A stretch of DNA of 64,000 nt. Source: Alphaproteobacteria bacterium. Lineage in GTDB: Bacteria > Pseudomonadota > Alphaproteobacteria > UBA8366 > Aestuariispiraceae. Shown here piece by piece: positions 26,147 to 35,320 of the stretch; the first letter of the stretch is position 1, and each line of letters begins with the position of its first letter. The notes beneath the pieces were generated by a model. The model was not told the DNA's origin, ran no database searches, and saw only the letters and a list, made by a program, of their open reading frames with translations. Both the position numbers and the translations under genes were made by a program. The stretch is from positions 62,001 to 126,000 of the forward strand of contig JASJDC010000002.1 of assembly GCA_030065235.1 (NCBI GenBank), in the 5' to 3' direction.

Positions 26147-26156
26147 CTGACGTCAG
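26147..26156. promoter_or_regulatory. 10-base palindrome before the dehydratase gene
   Basis: CTGACGTCAG is a perfect palindrome 22 bases before the ATG at 26179. A 7 bp hairpin AGGCGGT-GGACA-ACCGCCT lies just upstream at 26107-26125. Either could control the five-gene downstream unit. No matching regulator is in the window. Confidence 0.25.
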
Positions 26157-26178
26157 CAGACCCGCTACGGGGGAAACA

Positions 26179-27909
26179 ATGGCCGGAAAGAAGAAATCGC
26201 CGGAGAGCCTTCGGTCGCATCGCTGGTACGGGGTCAAGGATCTCAAATCCTTCGGCCACCGCTCGCGCACGTATCAGATGGGCTACGCCAAGGACGATTT
26301 TCACGGCAAGCCGGTGATCGCGATCCTGAACACCTGGAGCGACATCAATCAATGCCATGCGCATTTCCGGGAGCGGGTCGCGGATATCAAGCGCGGCATC
26401 TGGGCCTCGGGCGGCTTCCCGCTGGAACTGCCCGCGCTGTCGCTCAGCGAGCCCTTGGTCAAACCCTCGACCATGCTCTACCGCAATTTGTTGGCGATGG
26501 AGGCGGAGGAACTGTTGCGCTCGCATCCGGTCGACGGGGCGGTTCTGATGGGCGGCTGCGACAAGACCACGCCGGCCCTGATTATGGGCGCGATCAGCAT
26601 GGACGTCCCGGCGATTTATTTCCCGGCCGGGCCGATGCTGCGCGGCAATTGGGGCGGTCAGACGCTCGGCTCGGGCTCGGATGTCTGGAAATACTGGGAC
26701 GAAAAACAGGCGGGCGCCATCTCCGAAGCGCAATGGGAGGATATGGAGATGGGAATCGCCCGGTCCTTCGGCCATTGCATGACCATGGGCACCGCCTCGA
26801 CCATGACCGCGATCGCCGACAGTCTCGGCTTCTGCATCCCGGGGGCCAGTTCGATCCTGGCGTCGGATTCGGCGCATCCGCGGATGGCGGCCGCTTGCGG
26901 CAAGCGTATTGTCGATATGGTCTGGGAGGATCTGAAACCGTCCGACTTCCTGTCGCAAGCCTCCTTCGATAATGCGCTCACCGTGCATATGGCGCTGGGC
27001 GGCTCGACCAATGCAATCATCCATTTGGTGGCGATGGCGCGGCGGGCCAGCTTTGAGATGTCGCTCGACCGGTTCGACGAACGGTCGCGCGAAGTGCCGG
27101 TCTTGGCCGATGTCCGGCCGTCCGGCCGTTTCTTGATGGAGGATTTCTACTATGCCGGCGGGCTGCGCGCCCTGATGAAAGAACTGGCGGGCGAACTCGA
27201 TCTGTCGGCGCGCACGGTGATGGGCGGCGACATCGCTGCCGCCATTGCTGAGGCGGTGAATTACAACCGCGAGGTGATTCATCCGCTGGACCAGCCGATC
27301 GGCGAGGCGGCCGCGACGGCGATCCTGTATGGCAATATCGCGCCCGACGGCGCGGTGATGAAACCGAGCGCCGCCGATCCGAGGTTCCTGAAACATAGCG
27401 GGCCGGCGCTGGTTTTCCGAGACTATAACCATATGGCCGCGGAGATCGACCGCGACGAGCTGGACGTGACGCCGGACAGCGTGATCGTGCTTCAGAATAG
27501 CGGCCCGGTCGGCGGCCCGGGCATGCCGGAATGGGGCATGCTGCCGATCCCGAAGAAACTCCTGAAACAAGGGGTCCGCGACATGCTGCGGATTTCGGAC
27601 GCGCGGATGAGCGGCACCAGCTACGGCGCGTGCGTGTTGCATGTCTCGCCGGAAAGCCATATCGGCGGCCCGTTCGCGGCGGTTCGGACCGGAGACTTCG
27701 TCTCGGTCGATGTCGAGAAGCGCGCTCTGAACATCGATGTCGCGGAAGCGGAGATCGCTCGCCGTCTGGCGGCGTTCAAACCGCCCCCGCGCGCGATCAC
27801 ACGCGGCTACACGGTGATGTACGCTGACCACATTCAACAGGCCCATCTGGGTTGCGATTTCGACTTCCTGCTCGGCGCCAAGGGCGTGCCGGAGCCGGAA
27901 ATTCACTAG
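26179..27909 (+). CDS. IlvD/Edd-family sugar-acid dehydratase
   Basis: 576 residues. It is a [2Fe-2S] dehydratase that turns an aldonic acid into a 2-keto-3-deoxy acid. Cluster cysteines C59 (INQCHAH), C127 (GGCDKTTP) and C200 (GHCMTMG) match, as I recall, the numbering of L-arabinonate dehydratase from Rhizobium; K129 fits the carbamylated lysine and DARMSGTSYG carries the catalytic serine. Substrate could be L-arabinonate, D-xylonate or a hexonate. ATG 26179 follows GGGGGA. It heads a tight unit with the RraA-like (30 bases), lactonase (3) and AroE-like (3) genes. Confidence 0.9.
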   Translation: MAGKKKSPESLRSHRWYGVKDLKSFGHRSRTYQMGYAKDDFHGKPVIAILNTWSDINQCHAHFRERVADIKRGIWASGGFPLELPALSLSEPLVKPSTMLYRNLLAMEAEELLRSHPVDGAVLMGGCDKTTPALIMGAISMDVPAIYFPAGPMLRGNWGGQTLGSGSDVWKYWDEKQAGAISEAQWEDMEMGIARSFGHCMTMGTASTMTAIADSLGFCIPGASSILASDSAHPRMAAACGKRIVDMVWEDLKPSDFLSQASFDNALTVHMALGGSTNAIIHLVAMARRASFEMSLDRFDERSREVPVLADVRPSGRFLMEDFYYAGGLRALMKELAGELDLSARTVMGGDIAAAIAEAVNYNREVIHPLDQPIGEAAATAILYGNIAPDGAVMKPSAADPRFLKHSGPALVFRDYNHMAAEIDRDELDVTPDSVIVLQNSGPVGGPGMPEWGMLPIPKKLLKQGVRDMLRISDARMSGTSYGACVLHVSPESHIGGPFAAVRTGDFVSVDVEKRALNIDVAEAEIARRLAAFKPPPRAITRGYTVMYADHIQQAHLGCDFDFLLGAKGVPEPEIH

Positions 27910-27939
27910 CTGCGCAATCCCGGCTAAGACGGAGGAAAA

Positions 27940-28656
27940 ATGACCCCCCTATCTGAGGAAGCGAAGGCGCGCCTGTCCAATGTGTCCACCGCGACCCTGA
28001 CCACGGTTCTGTTCAAACATGGTCTCAAGAACACTTTTCTGCCGGGCGTGCACAAGATCAATCCGGACGCCCCGCGCATGGTCGGGCCAGCCTACACGCT
28101 GCGCTATATACCCGCGCGCGAGGATCTGGATACGCTGGACGTCTTCCAGAATTGGGAGCATCCGCAACGCAAGGCGGTCGAGGAATGCCCGGCGGGCGCT
28201 GTGATGATGATCGACAGTCGCCGCAACGCGAACGCCGCCTCGGCCGGTTCGATCCTGATCTCGCGGCTGATGGTGAAAGGCGCGGCCGGGATCGTCACCG
28301 ATGGTGGATTTCGCGACACGCCTGAGTTGGCGGCGCTTGATTTCCCGACCTATCACAGCCAGCCCTCAGCCCCGACCAACCTGTGTCTGCACCATGCGGT
28401 CGATATCAACCAGCCGATCGGCTGCGCCGAGGTCCCGGTCTATCCCGGCGACACCGTGGTCGGCGATGGCGAAGGCGTCGTCGTGATTCCGGCCCATCTC
28501 ACGGACGCCGTCGCCGAAGAGGCCGCGGCGATGACCGACTACGAGGATTTCGTTACCGAACGGGTCCTGGCCGGCCAACGGATCTTCGGCCTCTATCCGG
28601 CCAGCCCCGAAAGCCGCGCCGAATTCGAGGCTTGGCTGGCGAAGCGAGGGTCGTAG
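27940..28656 (+). CDS. RraA-like / HMG-CHA aldolase-type protein
   Basis: 238 residues. The RraA fold is shared by an RNase E inhibitor and by metal-dependent 4-hydroxy-4-methyl-2-oxoglutarate aldolases. Here the aldolase metal/pyruvate motif is present: GGFRD with R125 and D126 (TDGGFRDTPEL), plus SAGSILISRLMVKGAAG and CAEVPVYPGDTVVGDGEGVVVIP. Location inside a sugar-acid operon favours a catabolic aldolase or decarboxylase over an RNase inhibitor. It begins 30 bases after the dehydratase, with GGAGGAAAA before the ATG, and ends three bases before the lactonase GTG. Confidence 0.85.
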   Translation: MTPLSEEAKARLSNVSTATLTTVLFKHGLKNTFLPGVHKINPDAPRMVGPAYTLRYIPAREDLDTLDVFQNWEHPQRKAVEECPAGAVMMIDSRRNANAASAGSILISRLMVKGAAGIVTDGGFRDTPELAALDFPTYHSQPSAPTNLCLHHAVDINQPIGCAEVPVYPGDTVVGDGEGVVVIPAHLTDAVAEEAAAMTDYEDFVTERVLAGQRIFGLYPASPESRAEFEAWLAKRGS

Positions 28657-28659
28657 GGC

Positions 28660-29598
28660 GTGACGGCTTATTCTTGGCGACGATTCTCCGATCTGAGATG
28701 CCGATTGGGCGAGGGGCCGGTTTGGGACGACCGTGGACAGGCGCTCTTCCTCGTGGATATCGAGGGCGGGACGGTGAACCGCCTCGCCTATCCCGACGGC
28801 GCGCGCACGGTATGGGATTTCGACGGGCAGGTTTGCGGCCTCGGGCTCTGCGAGTCCGGCCGTTTGATCGTGGCCGAGCGCAGCCGCGTCATTCTGCTCG
28901 ACCCGGAAAGCGACCGGCGGACCGTCCTGGCCGATATCGCCGAGGATATCGGAGCCGAGGCGCTGGCCCATGTCCGGCTGAATGACAGCAAGGTCGGTCC
29001 CGACGGCGCCTTCTACGCAGGGACCATGGATGAGAGCCCGGAGAAGCAACCGGTCGCCAGACTCTATCGGTTCGCGCCGGACGGCTCTGTCCAGGTCGTG
29101 GCGGACGACTTCGTCGTCTCGAACGGCTTGGCCTGGTCGCCGAACGGCGCGACCCTGTATCACGCGGATTCGCGCGGTCCTTGGGTCAACGCCTATCGTT
29201 TCGAACCACTGTCGGGCGCGCTCGGCGCCCAGCGGCGTTTCGTCGATCTGGATGAAGAGACCGGGCGGCCCGACGGCGCGGCCATGGATCAAGAGGGCTG
29301 TTATTGGAGCGCAGGCGTCTCGTCCGGCCATCTGAACCGGTTCTCTCCGACAGGCGTTCTACTTGAGCACATCCCACTGCCACTGCGCGCCCCGACCATG
29401 CCCTGCTTCGGCGGACCGGATGGTTCGCTGCTGTTCCTGACCGGACTGCAGCCGAGGGCCGGCTATAGCAAGGCCGCGGACGCCAAAGCCCCGCCTGCGC
29501 CGGTCGCGGAGGTGCTCGACGGTCATATCATCATGACTGAGACCGAGACGCGCGGCGCGCCAGCCTGGCGGTTCGACGATTCCGCATTCCCGCGTTAG
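28660..29598 (+). CDS. SMP-30/gluconolactonase-family sugar lactonase
   Basis: 312 residues. It is predicted to open a sugar lactone made by a dehydrogenase. It has the six-bladed propeller with metal ligands E18 (GEGPVWDD), N155 (VSNGLAWSPNG) and D205 (GRPDGAAMD), which fit regucalcin positions 18, 154 and 204. GTG start at 28660. Next to the acid dehydratase it supplies the acid, so lactone -> acid -> 2-keto-3-deoxy acid is continuous in the operon. Confidence 0.92.
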   Translation: MTAYSWRRFSDLRCRLGEGPVWDDRGQALFLVDIEGGTVNRLAYPDGARTVWDFDGQVCGLGLCESGRLIVAERSRVILLDPESDRRTVLADIAEDIGAEALAHVRLNDSKVGPDGAFYAGTMDESPEKQPVARLYRFAPDGSVQVVADDFVVSNGLAWSPNGATLYHADSRGPWVNAYRFEPLSGALGAQRRFVDLDEETGRPDGAAMDQEGCYWSAGVSSGHLNRFSPTGVLLEHIPLPLRAPTMPCFGGPDGSLLFLTGLQPRAGYSKAADAKAPPAPVAEVLDGHIIMTETETRGAPAWRFDDSAFPR

Positions 29599-29601
29599 GC
29601 G

Positions 29602-30444
29602 ATGGTTCGGCCTGTCCTGAGGCTTGGACTGATCGGCGACGCCATCGCGGCCTCGCGCGCGCCGGAGCTGCACCGTCTGGCCGGCGGCCTCCTTGAATGT
29701 CCGACGGACTATGTAAGGTTGGTTCCGGCCGAGATGGGGGTGAATTTCGACGGCGCTTTCGCGTATGCGCGAGATTCTGGATTTCGCGGGTTGAACATTA
29801 CCTACCCGTATAAGGCGCGCGTGGTTGAGAAGCTGCGGCTGGACGATCCCGCGCTGCGGCGGCTGGGGGCCGTGAACACCGTTCTTTTCGAACCGGACGG
29901 GTCGGCGCGCGGCGAGAATACGGATCTCACCGGTTTCATGGCGGCGTTCCGCGCCCGCTTTGGTGCGACAAAGCCCGGCCATGTCTTGCTGATCGGCTGC
30001 GGCGGGGTCGGCCGGGCTGTCGGTTTCGGGCTGGCTGCGTTAGGCGCGGATGGGCTGGTCCTGGTCGATATCGACCAAACCAAGGCCGCGCGTCTGCGCC
30101 AAGACCTGCAAGCAGACGGGGCCGGCGGGTCCATTGAGATCGAAGCCGCAGCGACGGGGGCGGTGGGTCGCGTGGATGGTATTGTGAATTGCACGCCGAT
30201 CGGCATGGAAGGCGGCGAACCGGGCGTTGTTCTCCCAACCGACGCGTTTCGTTGCGCGCTTTGGGCGTTCGATGCGGTCTATACGCCGAGTGACACGCCT
30301 TTTCTCCGCGCTGCGCGTGCGAACGGATTGGCGACGCTCAGCGGCTATGAGCTGTTCTTCCACCAGGGACTGCATGCAGTACGGCTTTTCCATGGCCGCG
30401 CAGTCGACGCCGAGGCGCTGCGCCGCGCGCTGGCCAGGGCATGA
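29602..30444 (+). CDS. AroE-like dehydrogenase (shikimate/quinate DH family)
   Basis: 280 residues. N-terminal substrate half and C-terminal NAD(P) Rossmann half (LLIGCGGVGRAVGFGLAALG, about 154-173). The catalytic pair is intact: K71 in ITYPYK and D108 in GENTDLTGF. But the usual shikimate clamp HSxSP reads ASRAP (residues 17-21), so the second serine is alanine. Together with its place three bases after the lactonase this hints at a different polyol or acid substrate. AroE is otherwise a biosynthetic gene and normally sits elsewhere in alphaproteobacteria. Confidence 0.85.
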   Translation: MVRPVLRLGLIGDAIAASRAPELHRLAGGLLECPTDYVRLVPAEMGVNFDGAFAYARDSGFRGLNITYPYKARVVEKLRLDDPALRRLGAVNTVLFEPDGSARGENTDLTGFMAAFRARFGATKPGHVLLIGCGGVGRAVGFGLAALGADGLVLVDIDQTKAARLRQDLQADGAGGSIEIEAAATGAVGRVDGIVNCTPIGMEGGEPGVVLPTDAFRCALWAFDAVYTPSDTPFLRAARANGLATLSGYELFFHQGLHAVRLFHGRAVDAEALRRALARA

Positions 30445-30482
30445 GCGCCGCCCCGAGCGATCTGAAGATTAGGGGTTGAGGA

Positions 30483-31655
30483 TCAGGGGCTGAAGATCAG
30501 CGCCAGATAAGCGAGAAACAGGACGACATGGACGGCGCCCTGCAGCACCCCGGTGCGCACGCCGCCGAAGGTCAGGGCGCTGGTGAAGAGCGTCAGGATC
30601 AGCAGCACCATCGAGACATCGTCGAGGCCGAGGACCACCGGCTGATCGATGATCAGGCCGATCGCCAGCACGGCGGGAACCGTCAGACCGATGGTCGCCA
30701 GCGCCGAGCCGAGCAACAGGTTCACGGATCGCTGCAAACGGTTGGCGCGCGCGGCCTCCAGCGCGGCCAACCCCTCCGGCGTCAAAACCAAAAGCGCGAT
30801 GATAACCCCGCCCAGCGCGACCGGCGCGCCGACCTCGTCAATGCCGAAATCCACCAGAAGGGCCAAACGCTTCGACAATAGAACGATCGGCGCCAAAGTC
30901 AGGATCAGCAGTACGGCGTGATAGAGTTTCGAGCGCAGCGGGCCGTGGCTTGTATGGGCCTTCTCGTCGTTGTCGGTCGCCGACGGTTCTTGGAAATAGC
31001 TGCTGTGCCGCACCGTCTGCACCGCCAAAAAGACGCCGTAGAGTAGCGCCGTGATGGCGGCGAAGAAGGCTTCCTGAAAGGGTGAAAAGGTCGGCGTGGC
31101 GGTCGAAACGGTGTATTTCGGCAGAATCAGCGAGAAGACGGCCAGCGGAAGCAGCACCGCCATAAAGGCCCGTGCGCCTTGCAGATTATAGTCCTGCTCG
31201 CCATGGGCTAACCCGCCGAGCAGCAGCGCCAGCCCGACCAGGCCGTTCAGCACGATCATCAGCACCGCCAGCATCGTGTCGCGCGCCAGCGTCGTCGCCG
31301 CCTCGCCGGCGAGCATGACCGCGGAGATCAGCGCCACCTCGATGCCGATCACCGCCAGCGTCAGGATCAGCGTGCCGTAAGGCTCGCCCAACAGTTCGGC
31401 AAGCGCGTCCGCGTGCCGCACGACGCCGAAAGCCGCCCATAGCATGGCGATGAACAGCCAGAGGAAAAGAATCCCGGCGGTCAGCGGATCGCTGAGATTG
31501 ATCAGCCAAGCGTCGCCGCCGAACTGGAAGGCGACAAGCGTTCCGAGGCCGACGATGAATGGCAGCTCTTCGTGCACCCGTCCGGCGAAACCTGGCGTTG
31601 CGTCGACGGCGCTCACGGCGTGCGTATTCGCTTGCCGGCGCGCAAGCCGTCCCAT
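30483..31655 (-). CDS. ChaA/CaCA-family calcium (sodium):proton antiporter
   Basis: 390 residues, about eleven membrane helices. The first exchanger repeat contains GEPYGTLILTLAVIGIEVALI, the hallmark of the ChaA/Cax group, and the second contains GGVIIALLVLTPEGLAALEAARANRLQRSVNLLLGSALATIGLTVP. It extrudes cations against protons. It sits 109 bases downstream of the ABC permease on the same strand and converges with the AroE-like gene. It has no clear link to the sugar genes. Confidence 0.9.
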   Translation of the reverse strand: MGRLARRQANTHAVSAVDATPGFAGRVHEELPFIVGLGTLVAFQFGGDAWLINLSDPLTAGILFLWLFIAMLWAAFGVVRHADALAELLGEPYGTLILTLAVIGIEVALISAVMLAGEAATTLARDTMLAVLMIVLNGLVGLALLLGGLAHGEQDYNLQGARAFMAVLLPLAVFSLILPKYTVSTATPTFSPFQEAFFAAITALLYGVFLAVQTVRHSSYFQEPSATDNDEKAHTSHGPLRSKLYHAVLLILTLAPIVLLSKRLALLVDFGIDEVGAPVALGGVIIALLVLTPEGLAALEAARANRLQRSVNLLLGSALATIGLTVPAVLAIGLIIDQPVVLGLDDVSMVLLILTLFTSALTFGGVRTGVLQGAVHVVLFLAYLALIFSP

Positions 31656-31764
31656 TGGGGGCCATCAGGGTTCAGCGGATCGAAACGCATGCTGACAAAA
31701 CTATAAGCCGGTCGGGCGATGTGAAGGGCGGGACAACGCCCTTTCTGCAAAGGCGCGCGTGCGC

Positions 31765-32748
31765 CTATCGCGACGGCGAACGTCGGAAGACGCCACGCCG
31801 GCCGAGCGCGCTGACGCCGACCGCTACCAGGATGATCGCGCCGACCAGAACCTCTCGGACATAGCTGTCGACCCGCATTTGCGTCAGCCCATTGTCAAGC
31901 ACGCCCAACACGACCACGCCCGCGAGCGTCGCCAGAACCCGCGGCTGGCCGTCGCGGGTCAGGGTCATGCCGAGGAAGACCGCCGCGATCGCCGCCAGCA
32001 TCAAGCCGTCGCCCTGTGTCGGGTTGGCGGACGCGACCCGGCTGGCGTACATCAGTCCGGCGATCGCCGCGCCGACGCCGGTGAAGGCGAAGGCGGACAG
32101 CCGCAGCGTCATGACCGGAACGCCGGCCAGCCGCGCCGCCTCGCGATTGCCGCCGATCGCGTAGAGCCGCCGTCCGTAGCTGGTTTGCTCCAACACGACC
32201 CAGACAGCCAGCACCACCCCGACCGCGACCAGCGTTAGGTTCGGCAGGACCAGCGCCCGCTCGCCCAGCCTGGCGATTTCCGGGCCGCCGCGCGCAAAAT
32301 CGCCGAACGCGGCCGGAATGTCGCGGCCGAAGATCGTACGCCCGTCGCTGACCACAAAGGCCAGGCCGCTGAACACGGTCAGGGTCGCCAGCGTGGCGAC
32401 GAAGGGTAGGATGCCGATAACGCTGACCACGAGACCGTTGAACAGCCCACCGACCAATCCGACAGCCAGCGCGGCCGCCAGAGCCGCAGGGATCGACCAA
32501 TCCTGAACGAACAAAGTCGCGGCGATCACGCCGGACAGCGAGGCCATCGACCCGACCGACAGGTCGAAATCGCCCATCACCATGACAACCGTCATGGTTG
32601 CGGCGACCACGGTCAGCATGCTGATCTGCTGGCTGATATTCAGCCAGTTCCGGGCGGTTAAGAAGGTGTCGGGCAGGCTTATGGCGAAAAAACCGATCAC
32701 CGCCAGCATGCCGATCAGCCCGCCGAATCGCCGGATCCAGTCGCTCAC
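31765..32748 (-). CDS. sugar ABC transporter permease (RbsC/XylH type)
   Basis: 327 residues with eight to ten membrane helices. Family markers are GDFDLSVGSMASLSGV, NGLVVSVIGILPFVATLAT, YAIGGNREAARLAGVPV and GLMYASRVASANPTQGDGLMLAAIAAVFLG. It forms the channel of the importer with the ATPase, whose stop it overlaps (GTGA, GTG start at 32748). Transport direction: periplasm to cytoplasm. Confidence 0.93.
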   Translation of the reverse strand: MSDWIRRFGGLIGMLAVIGFFAISLPDTFLTARNWLNISQQISMLTVVAATMTVVMVMGDFDLSVGSMASLSGVIAATLFVQDWSIPAALAAALAVGLVGGLFNGLVVSVIGILPFVATLATLTVFSGLAFVVSDGRTIFGRDIPAAFGDFARGGPEIARLGERALVLPNLTLVAVGVVLAVWVVLEQTSYGRRLYAIGGNREAARLAGVPVMTLRLSAFAFTGVGAAIAGLMYASRVASANPTQGDGLMLAAIAAVFLGMTLTRDGQPRVLATLAGVVVLGVLDNGLTQMRVDSYVREVLVGAIILVAVGVSALGRRGVFRRSPSR

Positions 32749-34271
32749 GCCGCCCGCTCCCCGTCCGCTTCCGCCGCATGGTAGAAGCGCGCCAGCAAGG
32801 CCGCTTCGGTCATGCCTTCCGCCGCAACGATCTCGGCCAGCCGCCCGTCGCGCAGGATCGCGATCCGGTCCGACAGGCCGATCAGTTCCGGCAGGTCCGA
32901 AGAGGCCATGATTACCGCGACGCCGTCCGCGCTGAGCGATCGGATCAGGCGGTAGAGTTCATGCCGGGCGCCGATATCGACGCCGCGCGTCGGCTCGTCG
33001 AGCAACAGAACTTTGGGCTTCCCCGCAAGCGCGCGGGCGAACAGCACCTTCTGCTGATTGCCGCCGGACAAGGCCTCACAGGCCTGGGCGGGGGACTCCG
33101 CCTTTAACCGGACACGCGCGCCCATCTCGGTCGCCAGCCGCCGCTGGCGCCGGTGATCGAGGAAATATCGCGCCCGCGCCAAGGGGCCGAGATGCGGCAG
33201 CGCGATATTCTCGCTGATCGCCCGCCGCAGCATCAGCCCTTCCGAGCGGCGCTCGCGAGGCACATAGGCGACGCCGTTGCTCCAGGCGCGCGGCGGCTCG
33301 CCTGTCAGCGCATCACCCACCAGCGTCACCTGGCCCGCCTCGCGCGTATCCGCGCCAAGCACCGCGCGCAAAAGCGCCCCACGTCCCGAGCCCGCGACGC
33401 CGGCCAGACCCAGCACTTCGCCGGCGCGCAATTCGAAACTCGCTGACCGCAGCGGCCCGGCGTCCAACCCCTCGACCCGCAGCACGACCTCTCCCGGCGC
33501 TTGTCCGGCGTGGCGCGGCGGAAACAGATCGCCCATCCGCTCGCCGGTCATCTCCTCGATGATTCGCGCCTCGTCGGTCTCCGCCAGCGGTCGTGTCGAA
33601 ACATGCCGTCCGTCCCGCAGAACCGACACACGGTCGGCAAGGCGCAGCACTTCCGGCATGCGATGCGAGACATAGAGTACGCCGGCGCCCTGGCGCGTCA
33701 GTTCGCCGATCACGGTGAAAAGCTGTTCGGATTCTTCGCTGGTCAGGGCGGCGGTCGGTTCGTCCATGACATAGAGCCAGGGCGCGGCGCCGTCCGCGCG
33801 GATCAGCGTTGCGGCGATCCGGGTCAGCATCTGATCGCCGGGACCGAGGCTGGAAATCGGCGCGCGCGGATCGATCTGGCTGAGACCCAGCCGCGCCAGC
33901 GCTTCGGCCGCGGCCCGGTTCAGCGCGCGCCACTTCACGAACCCGGCCCGCTGCGGATAGGGATGGTCGAGATGCATGTTCTCTGCGACTGACAGGCCAT
34001 GCGCGACATGCAATTCCTGATGGATGAAGCGCAGGCCGGCGGCGCGCATGGCGGCGGGCGCGCCCGCCGCCGGTTCCGCGCCGTCGAGCTGAAGGCGCCC
34101 TTCATCCGGTCGATCGAGACCGGCGAGAATGCGGATCAGGGTGGACTTGCCCGCTCCGTTCTCGCCCATCAGCGCATGCACCGCGCCCGCGCGCAGAGTC
34201 AGGCTGACCGCGTTCAGGGCCTGAACCGCGCCGAACCGCCGGCTGACCCGATCGATCTCAAGGCTCCGCAT
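32745..34271 (-). CDS. sugar ABC transporter ATPase, two nucleotide-binding domains
   Basis: 508 residues. It is a duplicated ABC ATPase like RbsA/XylG. The first half has Walker A GENGAGKST and Walker B VMDEPTAALT; its signature reads ISSLGPGDQML instead of LSGGQ, which is common in the degenerate half of this family. The second half has a weaker P-loop (GSGRGALL) but a proper signature LSGGNQQKV and LLDEPTRGVD. It is encoded between the binding protein and the permease. Confidence 0.93.
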   Translation of the reverse strand: MRSLEIDRVSRRFGAVQALNAVSLTLRAGAVHALMGENGAGKSTLIRILAGLDRPDEGRLQLDGAEPAAGAPAAMRAAGLRFIHQELHVAHGLSVAENMHLDHPYPQRAGFVKWRALNRAAAEALARLGLSQIDPRAPISSLGPGDQMLTRIAATLIRADGAAPWLYVMDEPTAALTSEESEQLFTVIGELTRQGAGVLYVSHRMPEVLRLADRVSVLRDGRHVSTRPLAETDEARIIEEMTGERMGDLFPPRHAGQAPGEVVLRVEGLDAGPLRSASFELRAGEVLGLAGVAGSGRGALLRAVLGADTREAGQVTLVGDALTGEPPRAWSNGVAYVPRERRSEGLMLRRAISENIALPHLGPLARARYFLDHRRQRRLATEMGARVRLKAESPAQACEALSGGNQQKVLFARALAGKPKVLLLDEPTRGVDIGARHELYRLIRSLSADGVAVIMASSDLPELIGLSDRIAILRDGRLAEIVAAEGMTEAALLARFYHAAEADGERAA

Positions 34272-34301
34272 CAGTCGGCGCGCGGCGGCTCACCCGGGCG
34301 A

Positions 34302-35225
34302 TTACGGCGCGTTTACGCTGGCGTCGGTAACCAGCGTCGTCGGCACATAGATCACCCGCTGCACCAAGGTCTCGCCTTTGATCAGACGCGCGACCGTGTC
34401 GGCGGCGGTCCGGCCGATACCATCAAAATCCTGCGCCACCGAGGCCTCGAAATTGCCGCCGGCGGCGATGGCTTCGCGGGCCTGCGGGTTGGCGTCGATA
34501 CCGGTGATGACTATGCCTTCATCGGCGCGGCCGGCCGCCTCTATGGCCTGAAGCGCACCCAGCGCCGGTTGATCCCAAGCGGCCCAGACGGCCGATACCG
34601 CGCCCGGCTCGGGGTTTGCGGCCAGCAGCGCCTCCATCTGGGCGCGGCTGTCGGCGATGCCGCCGTCGCTGACATCCGGCGTGATCCGGTCGATGACCTC
34701 GATATCCGGGAAATTGCCGAAGACCGCGTCGGCGATGACGCCGCGGACCTGCACCGGCGGGAACGGGTCGAAGGTGAACATCACGACCTTGCCTTCGCCG
34801 CCGATCCGGTTGGCGACATAGACCGCCGTCTCCGCCGCCATCGCGTAGCCGTTCGACGTGACATTGGCGGCGACCAGCGGGTCGCTCCCCGCGTCCATAC
34901 CGACCACCGGAATGCCGGCGTCGGCCGCCGTCTGCAGCCCGGCCCCGATCTGAGCCGGGTCGACATTGATCACAATCGCGTCGACGCCCTGCGTCGCGAC
35001 ATCCTCCATCCGGCTGATGACCGCGGCGACATCGCCGGCGGTGTCGATTACATTAACCGTCCAGCCCAATTCCTCGGCGCGCGCCTCGAACCCGTCGACA
35101 TAGAATTGCGTGCCCGGCTGCGCCAGGTAGGGGGTGATCACCGCGACTTCCTGGGCCGCCGCCGATACAGGCGCGGCGAGGCCGATGGCGGCGGCGACGC
35201 CGATCAAGGCTGTTCTGAAGGTCAT
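34302..35225 (-). CDS. sugar ABC transporter substrate-binding protein (RbsB type)
   Basis: 307 residues. Signal peptide ends near VSAAAQ. Periplasmic-binding protein fold type I: DAIVINVDPAQIGAGLQTAADAGIPVVGMDAG and ITGIDANPQAREAI are typical. The ligand is not readable; pentose or hexose is likely given the FGGY kinase and sugar-acid genes nearby. It is the first gene of the rbsB-rbsA-rbsC-like unit, divergent from the kinase with 95 bases between. Confidence 0.9.
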   Translation of the reverse strand: MTFRTALIGVAAAIGLAAPVSAAAQEVAVITPYLAQPGTQFYVDGFEARAEELGWTVNVIDTAGDVAAVISRMEDVATQGVDAIVINVDPAQIGAGLQTAADAGIPVVGMDAGSDPLVAANVTSNGYAMAAETAVYVANRIGGEGKVVMFTFDPFPPVQVRGVIADAVFGNFPDIEVIDRITPDVSDGGIADSRAQMEALLAANPEPGAVSAVWAAWDQPALGALQAIEAAGRADEGIVITGIDANPQAREAIAAGGNFEASVAQDFDGIGRTAADTVARLIKGETLVQRVIYVPTTLVTDASVNAP

Positions 35226-35320
35226 GGTTTCATCCTCTCCCTGGTCTCATTCTCGGTTCTTGGTATCATTGGCGCCGGTCTCGCAGATCGTCCATACCCC
35301 AATCAATCGAGGAACAATCT

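Noticed and set aside
26086-27906. 606-residue open frame antisense to the dehydratase
   Set aside because: Shadow of a strongly conserved gene on the plus strand.
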